Shown here: positions 24,210 to 33,303 of the stretch, piece by piece
Layout of the letters: the number at the start of each line of letters is the position of its first letter
Numbering within the stretch: position 1 is the first letter of the stretch
DNA from: an uncultured Lachnospiraceae bacterium
Lineage (GTDB): Bacteria; Bacillota; Clostridia; Lachnospirales; Lachnospiraceae
Reading direction: 5' to 3'
Assembly (NCBI GenBank): GCA_900315505.1
Contig: OMZG01000004.1
Location: forward strand, 41,986 to 105,985
DNA: 64,000 bases
Program-made: the position numbers and the translations under genes
Notes under the pieces: model-generated
The model's input: the letters and a program-made list of their open reading frames with translations, nothing else
Told to the model about the DNA's origin: nothing
The model's database searches: none

Positions 24210-24983
24210 TCATACCTTCTCGTAGAAGAATGAGCTTCTGCGCTTGTATCCGAGATCACGGTAATTCATTATCTGCTCGGTGCTTCCGATAAAGAGAAGT
24301 CCGCCCTGCTTCAATGAATTATTGAACTTGCTATAGATCTGATCCTTTGCCTCATCGGTAAAATAAATTACTACATTCCGGCAGAGTATCAGGTCAAGAT
24401 TCGTAGGATAAGGGTCCTTCAGGAGATTGCTCTCGCGGAACTCAACACGCCTCTTGATATCCTCAGATATCTGGTATGATGAACCAACCTTCCTGAAATA
24501 CCTGGTCTTCAGATCGTCAGGCACACCCTTGATACTCTTTTCATTGTACAGACCGACCTTTGCCTTGGCAATGACCTGCTTGTCGAGATCCGTTGCTATG
24601 ATATGTATCCGATCAAGCGGCACATGCTTCGATAAGCACATCACAAGTGAATACGGCTCATCGCCTGTAGAGCAGGCTGCACTCCAGATATTAAGCTTCT
24701 GACCGAACTTATCTATCAGATACGGGAAATATTCTTCATCAAGCAGCTTCCACTGATCAGGATTCCTGTAGAATTCTGATACGTTTATTGTCAGAAAATT
24801 GACAAACTCATCAAATGCCTCATGGTCATCACGCAGCAGATGCACATAAGCCTCATACGAATCCAGCTTGTGCTTTGTGATCAGTGAATCGATCCTCCTG
24901 CGCATCTGCTTCTCCTTGTAGGAAGACAGATCGATCTTCGTCAGGGCATATACCTGTGTCTTGAACTGTTCATATCCTTCCAT
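24210..24983 (-). CDS. CheR-family protein-glutamate methyltransferase (orphan)
   Basis: CheR enzymes methylate glutamates of chemoreceptors using SAM. The start at 24983 (MEGYEQFKTQV) has GGAG seven bases upstream; a longer frame to 25049 runs through a palindromic repeat and is rejected. The 257 residues have the N-terminal helical domain (QMRRRIDSLI) and the SAM-binding core (WSAACSTGDEPYSLVMCL near 100). DLILCRNVVIYF and the C-terminal GGLLFIGSTEQI complete the fold. No other chemotaxis genes are nearby, so its partner is elsewhere. Confidence 0.92.
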   Translation of the reverse strand: MEGYEQFKTQVYALTKIDLSSYKEKQMRRRIDSLITKHKLDSYEAYVHLLRDDHEAFDEFVNFLTINVSEFYRNPDQWKLLDEEYFPYLIDKFGQKLNIWSAACSTGDEPYSLVMCLSKHVPLDRIHIIATDLDKQVIAKAKVGLYNEKSIKGVPDDLKTRYFRKVGSSYQISEDIKRRVEFRESNLLKDPYPTNLDLILCRNVVIYFTDEAKDQIYSKFNNSLKQGGLLFIGSTEQIMNYRDLGYKRRSSFFYEKV

Positions 24984-24997
24984 GCTAAATCTCCATA

Positions 24998-25103
24998 AAA
25001 AAAGATGAAAAAAGGGACAGGTCCCTTTTTCATCTTTTAAGTAATCCATTAAAAAAGTAATCCATTAAAAGATGAAATCAGGACCCGTCCCTGTTTTCAT
25101 CTA
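24998..25103. repeat. Pair of palindromic repeats (GATGAAAA..GGGAC type)
   Basis: Two hairpin-forming copies lie at about 25002-25038 and 25072-25101, with arms of the form AGATGAAAAA.GGGAC and complement. They are joined by a direct repeat of AAGTAATCCATTAAAA. Related copies occur at 34709-34770. They probably also terminate transcription after rpsA on the minus strand. Confidence 0.75.
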
Positions 25104-25104
25104 A

Positions 25105-26184
25105 TTACTCAGCATCTGAATCGTTGTTTCTGCCGTCATCCATTGCCTTGATCGAAAGGCTTATCTTGTGATCAGCTTCTCTGAACTCAACGACCTTTGC
25201 GTCGATCTCCTGACCAACCTTCAGTACGTCTGATGGCTTGTCCACATGATCCTTGGAGATCTGTGATACATGAAGAAGCGCATCTACTCCAGGAGCAAGC
25301 TCGATGAATGCACCGAAGTCTGTCATACGTGCTACCTTGCCGTGAACGATATTGCCGACAGCGTACTTCTCTGATGCGTTATTCCAAGGGTTCTCATCCG
25401 GGAACTTCATTGAAAGAGCGATCTTGTGATCGTGGATATCCTTGATGAATACCTTTGCCTTGTCGCCAACCTTCAGCAGCTTGCTTGGATTGTCGATCCT
25501 GCCCCAGCTCATCTCTGAGATATGAAGAAGTCCGTCTATTCCGCCGAGATCGATGAATGCTCCGAAATTAGTCACGTTCTTGACTGTTCCCTCGATCACA
25601 TCGCCAACCTTGAGATTAGCAAGAAGCTCTTCCTGCTTCTTCTGCTTCTCTTCGACAAGGAGAACCTTTCTATTTCCGATGATACGTCTCTTGTGAGGAT
25701 TGAACTCTGTGATGATGAACTCAATCTCCTGACCATTATACCTGCCAAGATCCTTCTCGTAAGTATCTGATACAAGGCTTGCAGGGATGAATACTCTGGC
25801 CTCGTCTACTACTACTGAGAGTCCGCCATTCAGTACCTTGACTACCTTGCCCTTCAGTACCTCGTTGTTGTTGAAAGCCTCTTCGAGCTTCTTGTTGCCT
25901 CTCTCCTGTGCGAGACGCTTATATGACAGTGTAACCTGTCCCTCTGTCTCGCTGTATTTGACTACTACAGCCTCCATTGTGGAACCAACAGAAGTAACTG
26001 TGGTGAGATCGAGACTCGAATCATTTGAATACTCGTTCCTTGTGATCACTCCATCAGCCTTCGTACCGATATTGAGGATAATCTCGTCCGGCTTAACGGC
26101 AATGACCGTTCCTTCTACCACATCTCCTGCGCGGACCGTCTTGAATGACGCATCCAGCATTTCGTCAAAACTCATTTCTGACAT
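25105..26184 (-). CDS. rpsA: Ribosomal protein S1-like protein (four S1 domains)
   Basis: RNA-binding protein helping mRNA engage the 30S subunit. The 359 residues hold four S1 OB-fold domains at about 18-88, 105-170, 190-258 and 275-345; the last two read GTVKNVTNFGAFIDLGGIDGLLHISEMSW and GKVARMTDFGAFIELAPGVDALLHVSQIS. E. coli S1 has six, Firmicutes usually four. It overlaps ispH by 13 bp; in many Clostridia the two are fused into one protein, here they are separate. Confidence 0.93.
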   Translation of the reverse strand: MSEMSFDEMLDASFKTVRAGDVVEGTVIAVKPDEIILNIGTKADGVITRNEYSNDSSLDLTTVTSVGSTMEAVVVKYSETEGQVTLSYKRLAQERGNKKLEEAFNNNEVLKGKVVKVLNGGLSVVVDEARVFIPASLVSDTYEKDLGRYNGQEIEFIITEFNPHKRRIIGNRKVLLVEEKQKKQEELLANLKVGDVIEGTVKNVTNFGAFIDLGGIDGLLHISEMSWGRIDNPSKLLKVGDKAKVFIKDIHDHKIALSMKFPDENPWNNASEKYAVGNIVHGKVARMTDFGAFIELAPGVDALLHVSQISKDHVDKPSDVLKVGQEIDAKVVEFREADHKISLSIKAMDDGRNNDSDAE

Positions 26185-27026
26185 CTACCAATGACCTCCT
26201 GAATAATATTCGCTGGGGTGGATGCTCCGGCTGTAACACCTACAACATCAGCATCGCTGATCATCTCAGGATCCAGGTCATCCGCAGTCTCAATGAAGTG
26301 TGTCCTCTCACACCTCTCACTGCATATATCATACAGCTTGCGCGTATTCGAACTGTTCCTGCCGCCAATCACCAGGCACACGTCCACTTCCCCAGCGATA
26401 CGTGCTGCCTCCTCCTGACGTTCCTCTGTTGCATTACAGATCGTATTCAGAGCATTAATATCATACCCTTTTTTATCAAGGATTTCAACTATATCTTGAA
26501 ATTTCTTGTAGTTAAATGTCGTCTGTGAAAGGATGAGGATTTTTTTCTCATTGTTATTCAGGGAAAAATTATCCGCTTCACCGGGAGTCTGTATCACAGT
26601 GTAGTCATCGCCCTCGATCCAACCCGTAATCCCCTGTATTTCGGGGTGTTCCGGGTCTCCTATGATGATTATGTACTCACCCTTCTCAGAGGCCTCTCTG
26701 GCAAGATTATGGATTTTCTTTACAAAGGGGCAGGTTGCATCGATCGTGGCATGTCCTGCAGCCTCGATGGCATCTTGCACTTTTTTTGATACACCATGAG
26801 AACGCAGTATCACAGTGCCCTTCGTATATGAAGACGGGTCATCATTTTCACCCATCACCTGCACACCCTTTTCAGCGAGAGCATTGACCACTGACTCATT
26901 ATGTATGATGGGACCATAGGTGTATATCTGTGTTCCGTTATTTTTCTTAATCTGCTCTTCTACCAGCGAAATGGCTCTCTTCACGCCGAAGCAGAAGCCG
27001 GCGTTTTCAGCTAATACGATCTTCAA
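26172..27026 (-). CDS. ispH: 4-hydroxy-3-methylbut-2-enyl diphosphate reductase
   Basis: Last step of the MEP isoprenoid pathway, making IPP and DMAPP with a [4Fe-4S] cluster. The 284 residues contain the three cluster cysteines: C12 in AGFCFGVKRAI, the one in DATCPFVKKIH (~96), and the one in TICNATEERQEE (~191). HNE and TAGASTP substrate motifs are also present. It overlaps cmk upstream by 20 bp and rpsA downstream by 13 bp, a tight coupled cluster. Confidence 0.97.
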   Translation of the reverse strand: MKIVLAENAGFCFGVKRAISLVEEQIKKNNGTQIYTYGPIIHNESVVNALAEKGVQVMGENDDPSSYTKGTVILRSHGVSKKVQDAIEAAGHATIDATCPFVKKIHNLAREASEKGEYIIIIGDPEHPEIQGITGWIEGDDYTVIQTPGEADNFSLNNNEKKILILSQTTFNYKKFQDIVEILDKKGYDINALNTICNATEERQEEAARIAGEVDVCLVIGGRNSSNTRKLYDICSERCERTHFIETADDLDPEMISDADVVGVTAGASTPANIIQEVIGRCQK

Positions 27027-27663
27027 TAGCCTTCACTACCTCATCAATTGTCATCTCAGATGAATCGATCTCTACAGCATCATCTGCCTTCTTAAGCGGT
27101 GAAATCTCACGGGTCATGTCCGCCTGATCACGCTTCCTGATATCCTCGATTATCTCATTCAGATCAGGATTCTCTCCTTTTTCCACAAGCTCCAGGAATC
27201 TCCTCCTGCCCCTTACCTCCGGAGAAGCCGTAAGATAAATCTTCAGGAAAGCATCCGGCAGCACACAGGTCCCGATGTCACGGCCATCCATAACCACATT
27301 TTCAGTCTCTGCCAGCTTCTTCTGAAGTGCTGTGAGATTTTTCCTGACCTGTGGATACGCACTTACAACACTTGCTGCCTTGCCCACTTCTTCTTCTCGG
27401 ATCTGTGTCGAGACATCCTCTCCGTTCAGTAGCACATGCTGGGTTCCATCGATATACGAAAGCCTCACATCTGCATCCTGCGATGCCTTCTCTACAGCAT
27501 CCTTATTGTGAATATCTATCCCGTTCTTCAGCATGTACAGACCTATACTCCTGTACATTGCCCCTGTATCTACATATACGAATGACAGATCCTTTGCCAC
27601 TCTCTTTGCGATCGTTGACTTGCCAGCCCCGGCAGGCCCGTCAATAGCTATCTGTTTACTCAT
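27007..27663 (-). CDS. cmk: Cytidylate kinase
   Basis: Phosphorylates CMP/dCMP. The 218-residue protein has a P-loop GPAGAGKSTIAK (8-19), DTGAMYRSIGLY for CMP binding, VMDGRDIGTCVLPDA, and the LID segment with RGRRRFLEL. Length is typical. It heads the cmk-ispH-rpsA run, with 20 bp overlapping ispH. Confidence 0.97.
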   Translation of the reverse strand: MSKQIAIDGPAGAGKSTIAKRVAKDLSFVYVDTGAMYRSIGLYMLKNGIDIHNKDAVEKASQDADVRLSYIDGTQHVLLNGEDVSTQIREEEVGKAASVVSAYPQVRKNLTALQKKLAETENVVMDGRDIGTCVLPDAFLKIYLTASPEVRGRRRFLELVEKGENPDLNEIIEDIRKRDQADMTREISPLKKADDAVEIDSSEMTIDEVVKAIEDRIS

Positions 27664-27712
27664 GCTGTCGTTTACTCCTTAATCTACCTTAAATCTACGC
27701 CATATTCTCTTC

Positions 27713-27751
27713 TGACTCTTAACTGAGAACTTAGAACTCAGAACTCATAGC
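27713..27751. repeat. Heptamer repeat array D
   Basis: GACTCTT AACTGAG AACTTAG AACTCAG AACTCAT units. The array runs into the 3' end of the flavoprotein gene, whose last codons AGT TCT GAG TTC TAA (SSEF, stop) are repeat units read on the minus strand. Confidence 0.85.
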
Positions 27752-28999
27752 TGCGCTATATCCTGCCAGTGCCCCCATTGAGAATGCGCTCTGAAGATTG
27801 AATCCGCCTGTGAGTGCATCCACATCGAGCATCTCTCCACATGTATAGAGTCCCGGATATTTCTTTACCTGCATTGTCTTCGGATCCACCTCCTTCACCG
27901 ACAGGCCTCCGCCAGTGATGATTGCCTCATTGAAGCCTCTGGTCCCTGTGATCGTCATCGGGAAATGACGCAGCAGTTCAAGTACATGCTCACGTTCCTG
28001 CTTAGTCACTGAATTGAGCTTCCTGTCTGGCTCTATGCCTGACAGCTCTGTCATAACCGGTATCATCTTCGAAGGAAGCAGATCATCAAAGAAATGTGAA
28101 AAGCTCCTGTTCGGATTCTCCTCTACTATCCTGATGAGTCTGTTTCTGAGCTTCTCGTCTGACAGATGCGGCTTCAGATCGATCTCAGCCTTCATCCTGC
28201 CTTCACGCTGCAGCTGCCTTGCAATGACGGATGATGCCGAAAGCACTATCGGTCCTGATACTCCGAAATGTGTAAAAAGCATCTCGCCGAATTCTGAATA
28301 GACCGGTTTTTTCTTCTTCGAAGAAAAAACCGATAGCTGTACATTCTTAAGCGATAGTCCCTGCATCTGCGGAATGTAGTCCTCTTCGGTCACGAGCGGT
28401 ACAAGTGCCGGATAGCAGGGCTTCACCAGGAGTCCGAGATCCTCGAGGATCGGGAGCATATTGCCGTCAGAGCCTGTAGAAGGATAAGCCTTTCCTCCAC
28501 ATGCCAGGATCACGGCATCAGCCCTGTATTCCTGCTGTGAAGCCATATAGTCCTCCTGTCTGGCCCTCACACCGACAACTCTGCCATCCTCTATGATGAA
28601 TCCACTCACACGGGTGTTGTACTGTATTTTCACTCCGAGTTCATGAATCTTATCAGTAAAGGCTCTCGTAATATCCGATGCATGATCAGATTCAGGGAAA
28701 AGCCTGCCGCCTCTTTCGACCTTTGTCGGAAGGCCTTCATCCTCTACGAACCTGATCATGTCCTGATTGTTGAAGAAGGAAAAAGCAGAATACATAAACT
28801 TCGGGTTCGTCACTATATTCTGATAGAAATCCTCGATCGGAGCCGCATTAGTGAAATTGCATCTTCCCTTGCCGGTGATATATATCTTTTTCCCGGCCTT
28901 TTCATTTCGTTCTAAAATCAGGGTATCAGCTCCGCTTCCAGCAGCACTTACAGCCGCAGACAGTCCGGCAGCGCCGGCACCTACAATTATTATATTCAT
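27731..28999 (-). CDS. NAD(P)/FAD-dependent oxidoreductase, HI0933/BaiN family
   Basis: A 422-residue flavoprotein. FAD-binding GAGAAGLSAAVSAA (7-20) is followed by ERNEKAGKKIYITGKGRCNFTNA, the family signature. Further motifs are ILACGGKAYPSTGSDG near 165 and GGGLSVKEVDPKTMQVK near 360, with a C-terminal FAD-contacting TGGFNLQSAFSMG. Relatives include BaiN, described as a bile-acid reductive dehydroxylation enzyme, but most members have no known substrate and it would be wrong to assign that role. The last codons and stop lie in heptamer repeat D. Confidence 0.88.
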   Translation of the reverse strand: MNIIIVGAGAAGLSAAVSAAGSGADTLILERNEKAGKKIYITGKGRCNFTNAAPIEDFYQNIVTNPKFMYSAFSFFNNQDMIRFVEDEGLPTKVERGGRLFPESDHASDITRAFTDKIHELGVKIQYNTRVSGFIIEDGRVVGVRARQEDYMASQQEYRADAVILACGGKAYPSTGSDGNMLPILEDLGLLVKPCYPALVPLVTEEDYIPQMQGLSLKNVQLSVFSSKKKKPVYSEFGEMLFTHFGVSGPIVLSASSVIARQLQREGRMKAEIDLKPHLSDEKLRNRLIRIVEENPNRSFSHFFDDLLPSKMIPVMTELSGIEPDRKLNSVTKQEREHVLELLRHFPMTITGTRGFNEAIITGGGLSVKEVDPKTMQVKKYPGLYTCGEMLDVDALTGGFNLQSAFSMGALAGYSAAMSSEF

Positions 29000-29134
29000 A
29001 GTTTTTAGTTATGAGTTATGAGTTATTAGTTTTTAGTTTTAAATTCTGAATCTGATCATAAACTAATTGAGAGCTGTATAATGTAAATCTACATAATACA
29101 ACTCTCAACTTTAAACTTTGAACTTAAAACTCTT
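29000..29134. repeat. Heptamer repeat array E
   Basis: Left arm of GTTATGA/GTTATTA/GTTTTTA units (29000-29042) and right arm of AACTCTC AACTTTA AACTTTG AACTTAA units (29099-29134), separated by ~55 bp. It lies between pnp and the flavoprotein gene and reaches the pnp stop. Confidence 0.8.
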
Positions 29135-31232
29135 ACTGCTTGTCCTTTGGCACATCCTTGATTGAGAAGGACATACGACCTGTCTTGTCCTTGCCAAGGC
29201 AGATGACCGTGACCTTGTCACCAAGTGTGAGAAGGTCCTCTACATGATCGATACGCTCTGGAGCGATCTTAGAGATATGTACCATGCCTTCCTTGCCAGG
29301 AGCAAACTCTACGAAAGCACCGAATTCCTTGATAGATACGACAGTCCCCTTTAGGATCTGTCCCTTGTGGAAATCGGTCGTGATGATCTTTATCATCTCT
29401 ATAGCCTTCTGGTTGGCTTCCTCATCGAGTGAGCTTACGGATACACGGCCGTCATCATCGATATCGACCTTTGCACCGGTACGGGCAATGATCTCGTTGA
29501 TCGTCTTGCCTCTCTGACCTACTACATCACCGATCTTCTCAACAGGGATCTGGATGAAGCTGATCTTCGGAGCAAGTGCTGCCACATGATCTCTAGGGGC
29601 TGCAATTGCCTTGCTCATGCAGGTATCCATGATGAAGTTTCTCGCCTCATGAGCTCTGTGGATAGCTTCCTCTACTATAGGTCTTGTGAGACCGTGGATC
29701 TTGATATCCATCTGGATAGCTGAGATTCCGTCGTGAGTTCCTGTCACCTTGAAGTCCATGTCTCCGAAGAAATCCTCAAGGCCCTGGATATCTGTCAGAA
29801 CGATGTAGTCATCATCTGTATCACCTGTCACAAGTCCACATGAAATTCCTGCTACCATATCCTTGATAGGAACTCCGGCAGCCATTAAGGACATGCATGA
29901 TGCACAGGTACTTGCCATTGAGGTAGAACCATTGGACTCGAATGTCTCTGATACGGCACGGATAGCATATGGGAACTCCTCGATTGAAGGAAGTACCGGC
30001 TTCAAAGCTCTCTCTGCAAGAGCTCCATGTCCGATCTCACGACGTCCCGGTCCTCTTGATGGCTTCGTCTCACCAACTGAGTATGATGGGAAATTGTACT
30101 GATGGATATATCTCTTCTCTGTGATATTAGGATCGAGTCCCTCAACTTTCTGTGCCTCTGAAAGAGGTGCGAGAGTCACGATATCACAGATCTGTGTCTG
30201 TCCTCTTGTAAACATTGAAGAACCGTGTACTCTAGGGATCAGGTCAACCTCTGCTGAGAGTGGTCTGATCTGCTTGATCTCACGGCCGTCAGGTCTCTTG
30301 TGATCCTTCAGGATCATCTTCCTGACTGTCTTCTTCTGATAGAGATATACTGCGTCATCAAGAAGATTCAGATAGTCCTCATTATCAGCAAACGCCTCTG
30401 CAAGCTTCTCTGTGACTTCCTTTATATTCGCTTCACGGGTCTGCTTGTCATCGGTAAATACTGCCTCTTCCATCTCTTCAGGTGGAACAATCTTCTTGAT
30501 ATCTTCAAGCATCTCATCAGGTACTGCGCAGCTCTCATAGGTAAACTTATCTTTGCCTACTTCTGCCACCATCTGATCGATAAGCTTTATGATCTGCTGG
30601 TTCACATCATGAGCTGTATAGATAGCCTCGATCATCTTCTCGTCTGAGATGAGATTGGCTCCAGCCTCGATCATGATGACCTTGTCTCTTGTAGACGCTA
30701 CTGTGAGCTCGAGATCTCCGAAATCCCAGTCAGCCTGTGACGGATTGATGATGAACTGTCCATCCTTCATGCCGACCTGAGTCATGGCACACGGGCCATC
30801 GAACGGGATATCTGAAATGCAGGTAGCCATTGCTGTACCGATCATTGCGACAAGCTCTGGTCTGCACTCAGGATCTACTGAAAGAACGAGGTTATTCAGC
30901 GTGACGTCATTTCTGAAATCCTTTGGGAAAAGTGGTCTCATAGGACGGTCGATAACTCGCGCTGTGAGCACTGAATTCTCGGAGGCCTTTCCTTCACGCT
31001 TGTTGAAGCCTCCAGGGATCTTGCCGATCGAGTAATATTTCTCCTCGAACTCCACTGACAGTGGGAAGAAATCAATTCCTTCCCTCGGCTTGTCACTTGC
31101 TGTGGCCGTTGAGAGAACTGTGGTATCTCCATAGGAGATGAGCACTGCTCCATTGGCCTGTGCTGCTACCTTGCCGACCTCTACTTTGAGAGGCTTGCCG
31201 GCAAGATCCATTGTATAAGTCTTTCTCTCCAT
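29133..31232 (-). CDS. pnp: Polyribonucleotide nucleotidyltransferase (PNPase)
   Basis: 3'-5' phosphorolytic exoribonuclease, trimeric, central in mRNA decay. The 699 residues show two RNase PH domains (about 10-230 and 315-545), with GPGRREIGHGALAERAL and GISCGLVTGDTDDDYIVLTDIQG in the second. A KH domain follows (IGDVVGQRGKTINEI near 562) and an S1 domain (KGTVVSIKEFGAFVEFAPGKEGMVHISKIA near 630). Order and length are standard. It directly follows rpsO with a 2-bp gap, the usual rpsO-pnp pair. Confidence 0.98.
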   Translation of the reverse strand: MERKTYTMDLAGKPLKVEVGKVAAQANGAVLISYGDTTVLSTATASDKPREGIDFFPLSVEFEEKYYSIGKIPGGFNKREGKASENSVLTARVIDRPMRPLFPKDFRNDVTLNNLVLSVDPECRPELVAMIGTAMATCISDIPFDGPCAMTQVGMKDGQFIINPSQADWDFGDLELTVASTRDKVIMIEAGANLISDEKMIEAIYTAHDVNQQIIKLIDQMVAEVGKDKFTYESCAVPDEMLEDIKKIVPPEEMEEAVFTDDKQTREANIKEVTEKLAEAFADNEDYLNLLDDAVYLYQKKTVRKMILKDHKRPDGREIKQIRPLSAEVDLIPRVHGSSMFTRGQTQICDIVTLAPLSEAQKVEGLDPNITEKRYIHQYNFPSYSVGETKPSRGPGRREIGHGALAERALKPVLPSIEEFPYAIRAVSETFESNGSTSMASTCASCMSLMAAGVPIKDMVAGISCGLVTGDTDDDYIVLTDIQGLEDFFGDMDFKVTGTHDGISAIQMDIKIHGLTRPIVEEAIHRAHEARNFIMDTCMSKAIAAPRDHVAALAPKISFIQIPVEKIGDVVGQRGKTINEIIARTGAKVDIDDDGRVSVSSLDEEANQKAIEMIKIITTDFHKGQILKGTVVSIKEFGAFVEFAPGKEGMVHISKIAPERIDHVEDLLTLGDKVTVICLGKDKTGRMSFSIKDVPKDKQ

Positions 31233-31234
31233 GA

Positions 31235-31501
31235 TTATTTCCTCAGACCAAGGCTTGCGATAAGTGTACGATAACGATCGATATCCTTGTTCTTGAGGTA
31301 TGTAAGAAGATTTCTTCTCTTACCAACCATCTTCAGCAGTCCACGATTGCTGTGATGATCCTTCGGGTTCTGCTTCATGTGCTCGGTCAGCTCACGAATA
31401 CGCTCTGTAAGGATGGCAACCTGCACCTCTGGTGATCCTGTATCACCCTCTGTACGGGCATACTTGTTGATGAGTTCCTGCTTCTTCTCTTTTGTGATCA
31501 T
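31235..31501 (-). CDS. rpsO: 30S ribosomal protein S15
   Basis: Early-assembling 30S protein binding 16S rRNA. The 88 residues contain [31 protein letters not shown] and [17 protein letters not shown], all diagnostic. It begins the rpsO-pnp pair. About 200 bp upstream separate it from ribF, including heptamer array F. Confidence 0.98.
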   Translation of the reverse strand: MITKEKKQELINKYARTEGDTGSPEVQVAILTERIRELTEHMKQNPKDHHSNRGLLKMVGKRRNLLTYLKNKDIDRYRTLIASLGLRK

Positions 31502-31628
31502 TATTAGATCCTCCTATAAAAATAATTTACATCTCACACGAAGCCCTCGTCGAGGATTCGAAAAAGCTGCGTGCGGAAAACAACTCATGTATGTTAGCAT
31601 ACAATGCCTTCTGAGTCAAGAGGAGGAA

Positions 31629-31711
31629 GTTTAAAGTTGTGAGTTGTGAGTTGTGAGTTGTGAGTTACGAGTTATAAGTTATGAGTTATGAGTTATGAGC
31701 TATGAGCTATG
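31629..31711. repeat. Heptamer repeat array F
   Basis: About eleven head-to-tail 7-bp units (GAGTTGT x3, GAGTTAC, GAGTTAT, AAGTTAT, GAGTTAT x2, GAGCTAT x2), all in one direction. The ribF stop (TAG, 31700-31702) and its last two codons are repeat units. Confidence 0.92.
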
Positions 31712-32620
31712 ATGGTTGAAATAGTCTCTGGCCTGGGAAATATTTCTACGGATTTCTGTTGTCAGATCATCCAGGCTGTCAAACTTTTTCTCAGGGCGGA
31801 GATATTCGTGGAAGATCACTGTTGCCCGCTCTTCATAGAGATTGCCCGTAGCATCAAGGATGTTTGTCTCTATTGTTATAGGATTGTCATCTGAAACGGT
31901 AGGGTTGTTACCGACATTTGTGATGCCGTGATATACCCTGCCCTCAATCTCAACAGTAGTGATATAAACTCCGAATGGTGGAAGAAGCTTATTTGCAGCC
32001 GGACGCAGATTGATAGTCGGAATTCCCATTCCGGTACCCAGGTGACGGCCATGAACCACAGGACCTGCAATGATATAAGGATGTCCGAGAAGCTTTCCGG
32101 CCTCGCCTACATTTCCCTGCGATATAAGCTCTCTGATTCTGGTGGAGCTGATATCACGTCCGTCATCCTGAACCTTATCGATTACATTCAGCTCGAATCC
32201 GGCTGAGTCTGACAGCTTACGGAGCAGATCGGCATTTCCAGCTCCCTTATATCCGAAGGTGAAATCACTTCCGACTGCCAAATATCTCATATTGATCCTG
32301 TCAGAAAGCATCTGTATGAAATCCTCCGGCGGCTGGTGCATCAGAACCTCATCGAAATCAAGCACGAGAAGGACGTCGACACCATTTTTCTCAAGGATGA
32401 TATTTCTCTCTTCCTCAGTAATGATATACTTCATATCCGGGTCAAAAAGCACCTTCTTCGGTGACTTGCCGAATGTGACCATGACGCTCTTCAGACCAGC
32501 CTGAGACGTAATGAGCGACACAAGCGCCTCGTGTCCCAGATGAATTCCGTCGAACTTTCCGACAGTCACAGCGGTCGGGAATTTATGAAGATAATTGTCT
32601 ATTCCTTTAATAATTTCCAT
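31700..32620 (-). CDS. ribF: Bifunctional riboflavin kinase / FAD synthetase
   Basis: Converts riboflavin to FMN and then FAD. The 306 residues have the N-terminal nucleotidyltransferase part (KFDGIHLGHEALV near 22, STRIRELI near 157). The C-terminal kinase barrel starts at GHPYIIAGPVVHGRHLGTGMGIPTINL and ends with the FDSLDDL segment. It follows truB by 2 bp. The extreme C-terminus (SS, stop) comes from the heptamer repeat. Confidence 0.96.
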   Translation of the reverse strand: MEIIKGIDNYLHKFPTAVTVGKFDGIHLGHEALVSLITSQAGLKSVMVTFGKSPKKVLFDPDMKYIITEEERNIILEKNGVDVLLVLDFDEVLMHQPPEDFIQMLSDRINMRYLAVGSDFTFGYKGAGNADLLRKLSDSAGFELNVIDKVQDDGRDISSTRIRELISQGNVGEAGKLLGHPYIIAGPVVHGRHLGTGMGIPTINLRPAANKLLPPFGVYITTVEIEGRVYHGITNVGNNPTVSDDNPITIETNILDATGNLYEERATVIFHEYLRPEKKFDSLDDLTTEIRRNISQARDYFNHHSS

Positions 32621-32622
32621 GA

Positions 32623-33303
32623 TTATAATTCAGGTACCGGGCGAAGCAGTGTCCATGGATCATCGGCTGCCTCCAGGTCTTCAAATGTCACTGCATCTTC
32701 TATAGAGAACTGCCCGTTTCTCGTTCTTCTGAGGCTCTCCATAGTGGCGACAGTGCCGATGCTTTCAGCTATATCCTCGATCAGAGTCCTGATATACGTG
32801 CCCTTCGAGCAGTGAATCCTGATCTGTGCATGAGGATAGTCGAATTTTCTGAGCTCTATTGAAAAAATATGAATCTGCTCCGGCTCACGTTCTACCTCGA
32901 TTCCTTCACGGGCATATTCGTATAGCTTCCTGCCATTTACCTTCTTAGCAGAATACATAGGCGGAATCTGCAGTATATCTCCGGTGAACTGTGCAAATGC
33001 CTTTTCATATTCATCAGAGGTAATTACCTTGTCAGAGGTCTGAATAAGCTTTCCGGTGATATCTCCTGTGTCGTATTTTTCACCGAAGCGGACTCCGGCC
33101 TCATACACCTTATCCTCTGCTGTAAGCCTCGATACTGCCTTTGTTGCAGAACCTACGCATACCACAAGCACTCCTGTAGCCATTGGATCGAGAGTCCCGG
33201 TATGTCCTATTTTTCGTATATGCATGATACCGCGAAGCTTCGCCACGACATCGAAAGAAGTGAATCCCTCAGGCTTATCCATTATGAGAATTCCGCCGTC
33301 CAT
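32623..33303 (-). CDS. truB: tRNA pseudouridine-55 synthase TruB, short form
   Basis: Makes pseudouridine 55 in tRNA T-loops. The start is taken at the ATG overlapping the nrnA stop by one base (TGATG) with AGGAG 7 nt upstream. The 226 residues keep the catalytic core: GHTGTLDPMATGVL with the catalytic Asp (D39), YEAGVRFG, PPMYSAKKVNG, and SKGTYIRTLIEDI. The protein ends right after LRPVPEL, so the ~70-residue C-terminal PUA-like region of B. subtilis and E. coli TruB is absent. The catalytic domain looks intact. Confidence 0.94.
   Translation of the reverse strand: MDGGILIMDKPEGFTSFDVVAKLRGIMHIRKIGHTGTLDPMATGVLVVCVGSATKAVSRLTAEDKVYEAGVRFGEKYDTGDITGKLIQTSDKVITSDEYEKAFAQFTGDILQIPPMYSAKKVNGRKLYEYAREGIEVEREPEQIHIFSIELRKFDYPHAQIRIHCSKGTYIRTLIEDIAESIGTVATMESLRRTRNGQFSIEDAVTFEDLEAADDPWTLLRPVPEL

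Noticed and set aside
24984..25049. N-terminal extension of the CheR protein (22 residues)
   Set aside because: It runs through a palindromic repeat, whereas the internal ATG at 24983 has a proper Shine-Dalgarno.
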